10,980 nucleotides of DNA, from the NCBI GenBank assembly GCA_027297025.1, contig JAPUIM010000239.1, positions 1 through 10,980 of the forward strand. Direction: 5' to 3'. The stretch is from Bacteroidota bacterium (lineage in GTDB: Bacteria; Bacteroidota; Bacteroidia; Cytophagales; Cyclobacteriaceae). Of this stretch, positions 7,768 to 10,980 are shown one piece after another. Every line of letters starts with the position of its first letter. Position 1 is the stretch's first letter. Made by a program: the position numbers and the translations under genes. The notes beneath the pieces were generated by a model. That model saw only the letters and a program-made list of their open reading frames with translations. It was not told the DNA's origin and ran no database searches.

Positions 7768-8566
7768 AACCTTTTTTTTGTTGGTCATTGGATGGCTATT
7801 GGCAATTCTTACATCCCAAGCTCAGGACTTTCAACTCATTGATTCAATTGGGTTTGGACCAATCACCCAGGTGTCTATCGATCGACAGAACCATATTTAT
7901 ATGGCCAATGAGGCAGGAGAAATTAATAAGTACGATACTGATGGAAAACTGCTGGTGACCTTTTCTCCCACCAAACCCGCTACTATTACCCTATTAGAGG
8001 CATGGCAAGGTATCAGAGTATTTGTTTATTATAACGATTTTCAGGAATACCTGCTGTTAGACCGATTTCTTACACCTACTCAGCCCATCAAGTTAGCTGC
8101 AGAGTTGGCTTTTGCTAAATTGACCACACTCGCTGCAGATGATAATATATGGGTGATTGACGAGGCCGATTATAGTCTAAAAAAATGGGATGCAGTTCAG
8201 CGTAGGATCTTAGTTGAAACGCCATTTTCATTTTTGTCTCAATTCCCTGAATTGGAAGTAAATTATATCCGGGAATATCAAAACCTTCTATTCATTATTG
8301 ATTATCAGTCGGGTGTATTGGTATTTGATAACCTGGGAAATTATCTAAAGACCATGGACTACAAAAATTTGACATATCTCAATTTCAGTGGAGATCAGAT
8401 GTATTTTCTGAATAATCAACACTTACAACTGGTCAATATTTATAATGGAGAATTACTAGAAATATCTTTGCCCATGAAAGACAAATTTAACCAAGCCCTG
8501 TTAACCAGAAACAGGCTAATTCTCATTGCTGATCATTATTTTAAGATCTATCTGAGAACTGAATAA
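7757..8566 (+). CDS. Exported beta-propeller-like protein of unknown function
   Basis: I recognise no specific family. From TTG at 7757 the product is 269 residues and begins with a clear signal peptide: basic MKSR, a hydrophobic core to about residue 18, and a likely cleavage near TSQA-QDF (residues 19-25). The mature part has repeated strands ending in short acidic or Asn turns, such as VSIDRQNHIYMANEAGEI (39-56), AADDNIWVIDEADYSLKKWD (126-145) and LLFIIDYQSGVLVFDNLG (177-194). These look like degenerate NHL or WD-type blades of a six-bladed propeller. The alternative ATGs at 7691 and 7718 lie inside lpxH and would put 22 or 13 unlikely residues before the signal peptide. The 11-nt overlap with lpxH suggests translational coupling and a periplasmic or envelope role, but no function can be assigned. 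Reading frame and export are well supported. Confidence 0.75.
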   Translation: MKSRTFFLLVIGWLLAILTSQAQDFQLIDSIGFGPITQVSIDRQNHIYMANEAGEINKYDTDGKLLVTFSPTKPATITLLEAWQGIRVFVYYNDFQEYLLLDRFLTPTQPIKLAAELAFAKLTTLAADDNIWVIDEADYSLKKWDAVQRRILVETPFSFLSQFPELEVNYIREYQNLLFIIDYQSGVLVFDNLGNYLKTMDYKNLTYLNFSGDQMYFLNNQHLQLVNIYNGELLEISLPMKDKFNQALLTRNRLILIADHYFKIYLRTE

Positions 8567-8591
8567 GGGACGTCCAAATAATGAACGTCCC
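8567..8591. terminator. Hairpin between convergent genes, possible terminator
   Basis: GGGACGT (8567-8573) pairs with ACGTCCC (8585-8591) across an 11-nt loop, starting right after the propeller-protein stop and 19 nt before the tolC stop. A T run occurs at 8602-8608 on the plus strand but is 10 nt away from the stem, and there is no T run on the minus side. It may act as a weak terminator for one or both convergent genes. Confidence 0.5.
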
Positions 8592-8610
8592 CAGCAGTTG
8601 ATTTTTTTAT

Positions 8611-9948
8611 TTAAGAATTTCCCTTATAGATTTCTAGTATCCGCTTTCTCAGCACAAAACTGTACTTGGAACTTATTAGTTCGATTTCACCAGTATTCTT
8701 GTTGTTGAGACTCTCTAAATAGGTGTAAAAATCCAGATTCCCAGAATTATAACTGGTCTGGGAAAACCTAAATGATTGGTCCAGGGCCACTAAGTTCTCC
8801 TTGGCGGCATTGTGGGTACTTTGAGCTGCCAACAGGTTTTGATAAGCCGATTGAATGTTATTGATCAAATCCAGTTCAGCTTGCTCTTGTGCCAATTCGT
8901 TATTCAACATGTTTATCTTAGACACCTGAATATTATTTTTTATTCTATATCTATTGAATATCGGTACGGAGAGATTGAAACCTACAAATTTTTGATCATT
9001 CAAGTCGAGTTGCCCCAAGTAGCCTTCAGCATCATTACTGGAAGAATAAAAAGACCCATAGGAAGCAGAGGCGCTGACCACTGGAAGTCTGTCCGTTTTG
9101 GCAATTTGAAAATCTTTTTCTCCCGCCCGGATATTTAAATCAGCGCTTTTGAGTGAAGGGGAGTAAACCATGGCTTTTTCCAATATAGAACCATATGGTT
9201 CTAAGGGTTCCTCCAACTCCTCATCATTTACTACAATGGTAGCGTAGGTATATTGTTGCGAAGGGTCAAGTTGCAATAATTGCAATAAGTTTAGTTTACT
9301 TCTATCCTGATCATTTTTTAAATTCACCATCCGTAAATTTTCTCTGGCGATTTGGGATTTAAGGTTAAAAACTTGCTCTTGATTTTCCACCCCCACTTCC
9401 ACTCTCTTTTCAGCCCGGATAAGTTGCTTATTCAGTAGATTCAACCGTTCCTGAGAAACTTTAATATTTTCCTTACTTGTGAGGACCTCCAGGTAAAATG
9501 CGGTTACAAAAATCCTGGTGTCGTCTTCAGAACTGTTTACTTGATATTGGGCCGCATCTCTTATTAGCCTATTTCGCGAAAGATTGTGATGATTGCGCAT
9601 TCCATTAAAAATGGTAACGTCTGCTCCTATAGAGGGAGAACTGGTTTGAGTAGTTTCCGTTTGAGGAGTTCCTGTGGTAGGGTCAATCACCAACCCATTG
9701 ATAAAGTTGAAGTTGGCAAAGGCATTGACAGAAGGCCAGAACTCATACTTGCTTTGTTTTTCATTGGAGCTTGCCACTAAGGCATCATTCCTGGCCCTTT
9801 TAATATCCAGGTTGTTTGCCAGCCCAATTTTAATACAGTTTTCCAGATCCAGCTCTGTTTGTCCATGCACTCCAAAGGCCAGACAAACAACCAGAAGCAT
9901 CGAAGCCAAGACTTTTCTAGTTGTTAATGTGTAAACTCTTTTTTTCAT
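8611..9948 (-). CDS. TolC-family outer-membrane efflux channel
   Basis: A 445-residue outer-membrane factor that would form a trimeric channel-tunnel for an RND, ABC or MFS exporter, or for type I secretion. A signal peptide is visible: MKKRVYTLTTRK, then a hydrophobic core (13-25) with likely cleavage near GVHG-QTE (26-32). Two OEP repeats follow. The first (about 33-235) starts with LDLENCIKIGLANNLDIK and has long heptad-rich helices; the second (about 250-440) contains NLSVPIFNRYRIKNNI (325-340), the usual strand-to-helix turn of TolC proteins, and ends with YNSGNLDFYTYLESLNN (400-416). The length is normal and no truncation is seen. Unusually, it stands alone: the DNA upstream on its strand (9949-10427) holds no adaptor or pump gene, and the downstream gene is convergent. 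The pump partner must be encoded elsewhere or beyond the window. The start at 9948 has no Shine-Dalgarno. Confidence 0.9.
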   Translation of the reverse strand: MKKRVYTLTTRKVLASMLLVVCLAFGVHGQTELDLENCIKIGLANNLDIKRARNDALVASSNEKQSKYEFWPSVNAFANFNFINGLVIDPTTGTPQTETTQTSSPSIGADVTIFNGMRNHHNLSRNRLIRDAAQYQVNSSEDDTRIFVTAFYLEVLTSKENIKVSQERLNLLNKQLIRAEKRVEVGVENQEQVFNLKSQIARENLRMVNLKNDQDRSKLNLLQLLQLDPSQQYTYATIVVNDEELEEPLEPYGSILEKAMVYSPSLKSADLNIRAGEKDFQIAKTDRLPVVSASASYGSFYSSSNDAEGYLGQLDLNDQKFVGFNLSVPIFNRYRIKNNIQVSKINMLNNELAQEQAELDLINNIQSAYQNLLAAQSTHNAAKENLVALDQSFRFSQTSYNSGNLDFYTYLESLNNKNTGEIELISSKYSFVLRKRILEIYKGNS

Positions 9949-10136
9949 CGATGATTTATTTTATTGTTAACATTTGTGCTATACGCCAATTAATGTGCCA
10001 CATTGGAGAAATCCTTCAATATCAGCATATTATAAACGATAAAACCAAGCCCAGTGTTCATTTTCATTACACTCCTGTCCAATTGTGAACTACGGGAGGA
10101 CAGCGCTTACTTCCTACCAGGTTTGGTTTCGAAAAT

Positions 10137-10163
10137 CAAAATTAACAAATCATTTTTGTTAAT
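10137..10163 (-). promoter_or_regulatory. Candidate tolC promoter -7 box overlapped by a perfect palindrome
   Basis: On the minus strand TAATTTTG (plus 10137-10144) matches the Bacteroidota -7 consensus TAnnTTTG. It overlaps a perfect 9-5-9 inverted repeat, ATTAACAAA (10141-10149) and TTTGTTAAT (10155-10163). The nearest suitable -33 TTG (plus 10170-10172) is 25 bp away, longer than usual, so the promoter may need an activator or may not be real. A dimeric regulator bound to the palindrome would cover the -7 region, as in TetR-type repression of efflux genes; this is inference. Confidence 0.45.
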
Positions 10164-10184
10164 CCCTGGCAATTATAAATTCTC

Positions 10185-10197
10185 CCCCATAGTGGGG
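10185..10197. repeat. Small GC-rich hairpin
   Basis: CCCCA (10185-10189) and TGGGG (10193-10197) with a 3-nt loop stand out in an AT-rich intergenic region. They are not followed by a T run, so this is not a terminator. It may be a protein-binding site, or may have no function. Confidence 0.3.
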
Positions 10198-10222
10198 TAT
10201 TAATTTTTGATACTTTTCCAGT

Positions 10223-10230
10223 TAAATTTG
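10223..10230 (+). promoter_or_regulatory. TAAATTTG -7 box upstream of the 49-codon ORF
   Basis: An exact match to the Bacteroidota -7 consensus TAnnTTTG, 28 nt before the ATG of the small ORF at 10259. A TTG at 10207-10209 is only 13 bp upstream, shorter than the normal spacing, so the -33 side is weak. Confidence 0.4.
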
Positions 10231-10258
10231 AGCAAAGGAATCCACTTATTCCTCTCAG

Positions 10259-10408
10259 ATGTTTATACGTACCACCATTTTGAAAATTCTGATACTTACA
10301 CCACTATTCTCCTGGAGCCAGATTCATAAAGGGGTACAAATCAAATGCCCTGGTTTTCAACCGGTAGGTGGGTATTTATTTGATATATCTGTAAATTTGA
10401 TTCCATGA
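10259..10408 (+). CDS. Possible small secreted peptide, 49 residues
   Basis: An ATG-initiated 49-codon frame whose N-terminus looks like a Bacteroidota signal peptide: MFIRTTILK, then a hydrophobic run (ILILTPLF), then SWSQ, a common cleavage context in this phylum. The mature part would be only about 29 residues, with one cysteine (C30) and a Gly-Pro-rich centre (PGFQPVGGYLF). It begins 28 nt after a consensus -7 box and ends 19 nt before the next gene, which is also a small exported protein, in another frame. No Shine-Dalgarno is near the ATG. I do not recognise a family. It could equally be the decayed 5' end of a longer exported protein, or chance. Confidence 0.35.
   Translation: MFIRTTILKILILTPLFSWSQIHKGVQIKCPGFQPVGGYLFDISVNLIP
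10392..10399 (+). promoter_or_regulatory. TAAATTTG -7 box upstream of the small exported protein
   Basis: A second exact copy of TAAATTTG, 28 nt before the ATG at 10428, as the first copy is 28 nt before the ATG at 10259. A TGG at 10369-10371 lies 20 bp upstream, a one-base mismatch to the expected -33 TTG. Transcription would start near 10406, leaving a leader of about 20 nt. Confidence 0.45.
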
Positions 10409-10427
10409 TTCCAAATAAGAAATCAAA

Positions 10428-10871
10428 ATGATGGGATTGCTTATCGGTATCTGTGCTTTAATTTTCAGTTTACCCGGCACAGAATATAAAAAAACGACTC
10501 AAGATGAGTCTCTTAAGCAATATTATGTTTACGCCTATTATTTTGGGGATGAAAATACACTGCTTATCACAGACATTAAGAGTTTTGAGTTTCCTACTGA
10601 TAACAAAGTGGGCTTGAAAACACAACTATTTTTATTCAGCAAGTCCAACAACGCTCGATTCAAAATATTTTTGCAGACACGGTTTCCTCAACAGGTACCA
10701 TTCATTTCTGAATCAATTGAAAATTTAGTGTTTTCCGAAGATTTCGATTTTGCTTCCGAGGAAAGGGAGTTTAAGATCAACCAAAATGAAGACAATGTGA
10801 TTTTAGTCACTGAGTTTGAGTTCCTGCCCCCACAAATCCAGGCAACTGGAAATAAAGAAAAAGTCCATTAA
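10428..10871 (+). CDS. Small exported protein of unknown function
   Basis: A 147-residue protein I do not recognise. A hydrophobic N-terminus (MMGLLIGICALIFSLPG, about residues 1-17) suggests a signal peptide or anchor, although it lacks the usual positive charge. The rest is polar, rich in Phe, Glu, Lys and Asn, with alternating hydrophobic patterns (QYYVYAYYFGDENTLLITDI, 31-50; TQLFLFS, 65-71; DNVILVTEFEFLP, 122-134) that suggest a beta-rich fold. Only one cysteine is present, in the signal region. An in-frame stop at 10416-10418 fixes the start at ATG 10428 or the adjacent ATG at 10431. No Shine-Dalgarno is seen; the leader is A-rich. It has a consensus -7 box upstream and is followed after 6 nt by the inverted-repeat element, which could serve as its transcript end. 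Coding status is likely; function is unknown. Confidence 0.65.
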   Translation: MMGLLIGICALIFSLPGTEYKKTTQDESLKQYYVYAYYFGDENTLLITDIKSFEFPTDNKVGLKTQLFLFSKSNNARFKIFLQTRFPQQVPFISESIENLVFSEDFDFASEEREFKINQNEDNVILVTEFEFLPPQIQATGNKEKVH

Positions 10872-10877
10872 ACTTAG

Positions 10878-10967
10878 CTAGTGTCATGTCAGGCATGCTT
10901 TAGCCGAGCCAAGTCTTGCTCTTTTATCTGCGACTTACCCGACACAGCACACTTGACATGACACTAG
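10878..10967. mobile_element. MITE-like 90-bp element with 14-bp terminal inverted repeats
   Basis: Perfect inverted ends CTAGTGTCATGTCA (10878-10891) and TGACATGACACTAG (10954-10967) enclose 62 bp of more GC-rich DNA with no ORF. The interior has smaller dyads: GCATGC at 10893-10898, GGC/GCC around 10892-10905, and AAGTC/GACTT at 10911-10915 and 10932-10936. The outermost CTAG on each side can be read as a duplicated CTAG target, or as a TA duplication within CTAG, which is the known target of IS630-type (Tc1/mariner) transposases; IS5-type YTAR targets also fit. It starts 6 nt after a stop codon. A non-autonomous transposon (MITE) is the likeliest reading; a REP-like structured repeat or a large terminator-like hairpin are alternatives. 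No transposase is in the window. Confidence 0.6.
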
Positions 10968-10980
10968 GGCTGGGAATATG

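Larger units (their letters stand above)
9949..10258. other. Intergenic region between tolC and the small secreted ORFs
   Basis: No convincing gene is seen on either strand. It contains a short palindrome AATGTG-C-CACATT at 9992-10004, the palindrome and -7 box at 10137-10163, a small GC-rich hairpin CCCCA-TAG-TGGGG at 10185-10197, a TAAATTTG box at 10223-10230, and a weak AGGAAT/ATTCCT stem at 10236-10253. Its length and density of dyads suggest that both flanking genes are regulated from here. Confidence 0.6.

Noticed and set aside
9992..10004. AATGTG-C-CACATT palindrome as a second operator
   Set aside because: It has only 6-bp arms in AT-rich DNA and is not aligned with a promoter element; chance is a good explanation.
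1..10980. CRISPR arrays, tRNA or rRNA genes, prophage or defence genes
   Set aside because: No direct-repeat array, no tRNA-like cloverleaf and no phage or defence protein motif was seen on either strand.

Overview
The window looks like chromosomal, mostly core-genome DNA of a Bacteroidota bacterium, probably from the Cytophagales or a related order. The evidence is the moderately low GC content, the divergent birA / rsfS-ftsH block, the scarcity of Shine-Dalgarno sequences, A-rich leaders, and a well-formed Bacteroidota-type promoter (TTG, 20 bp, TACCTTTG) before ahcY. The order-level placement is inference from gene content, not from a search.

Layout, left to right. (1) 4-1994, minus strand: a two-gene unit, a GT-C (ArnT/PMT-like) polytopic glycosyltransferase followed by a GtrA-family membrane protein. 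Together they suggest polyprenyl-phosphate-sugar-dependent envelope glycosylation. (2) 2061-3374, minus: S-adenosylhomocysteine hydrolase (ahcY), with its own promoter upstream and a strong intrinsic terminator downstream. (3) 3502-4284, minus: biotin-protein ligase without an HTH domain (birA), which must use a non-ATG start. It is arranged head to head with (4) 4298-6896, plus: rsfS and ftsH (ribosome silencing factor; membrane AAA+ zinc protease), closed by an intrinsic terminator. (5) 6994-8566, plus: lpxH (lipid A precursor pyrophosphatase), overlapping by 11 nt an uncharacterised exported beta-propeller-like protein that seems to start at TTG. (6) 8611-9948, minus: a TolC-family outer-membrane efflux channel with no adaptor or inner-membrane pump in view. 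(7) 9949-10427: the only long intergenic region. It carries a perfect 9-5-9 palindrome over a tolC-side -7 box, two identical TAAATTTG boxes on the plus strand, and a possible 49-codon secreted-peptide ORF. (8) 10428-10871, plus: a small exported protein of unknown function. (9) 10878-10967: a compact 90-bp element with perfect 14-bp terminal inverted repeats at a CTAG site, resembling a MITE.

Most genes are housekeeping: methyl cycle (ahcY), biotin loading of carboxylases (birA), ribosome hibernation (rsfS), membrane proteolysis (ftsH) and lipid A synthesis (lpxH). FtsH and LpxH share the theme of envelope and LPS homeostasis, and the left-edge glycosyltransferase/GtrA pair also acts on the envelope. 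I see no convincing undescribed multi-gene system. The most unusual material is non-coding or small and lies at the right end: the MITE-like element, the palindrome at the tolC promoter, and the small secreted ORFs.
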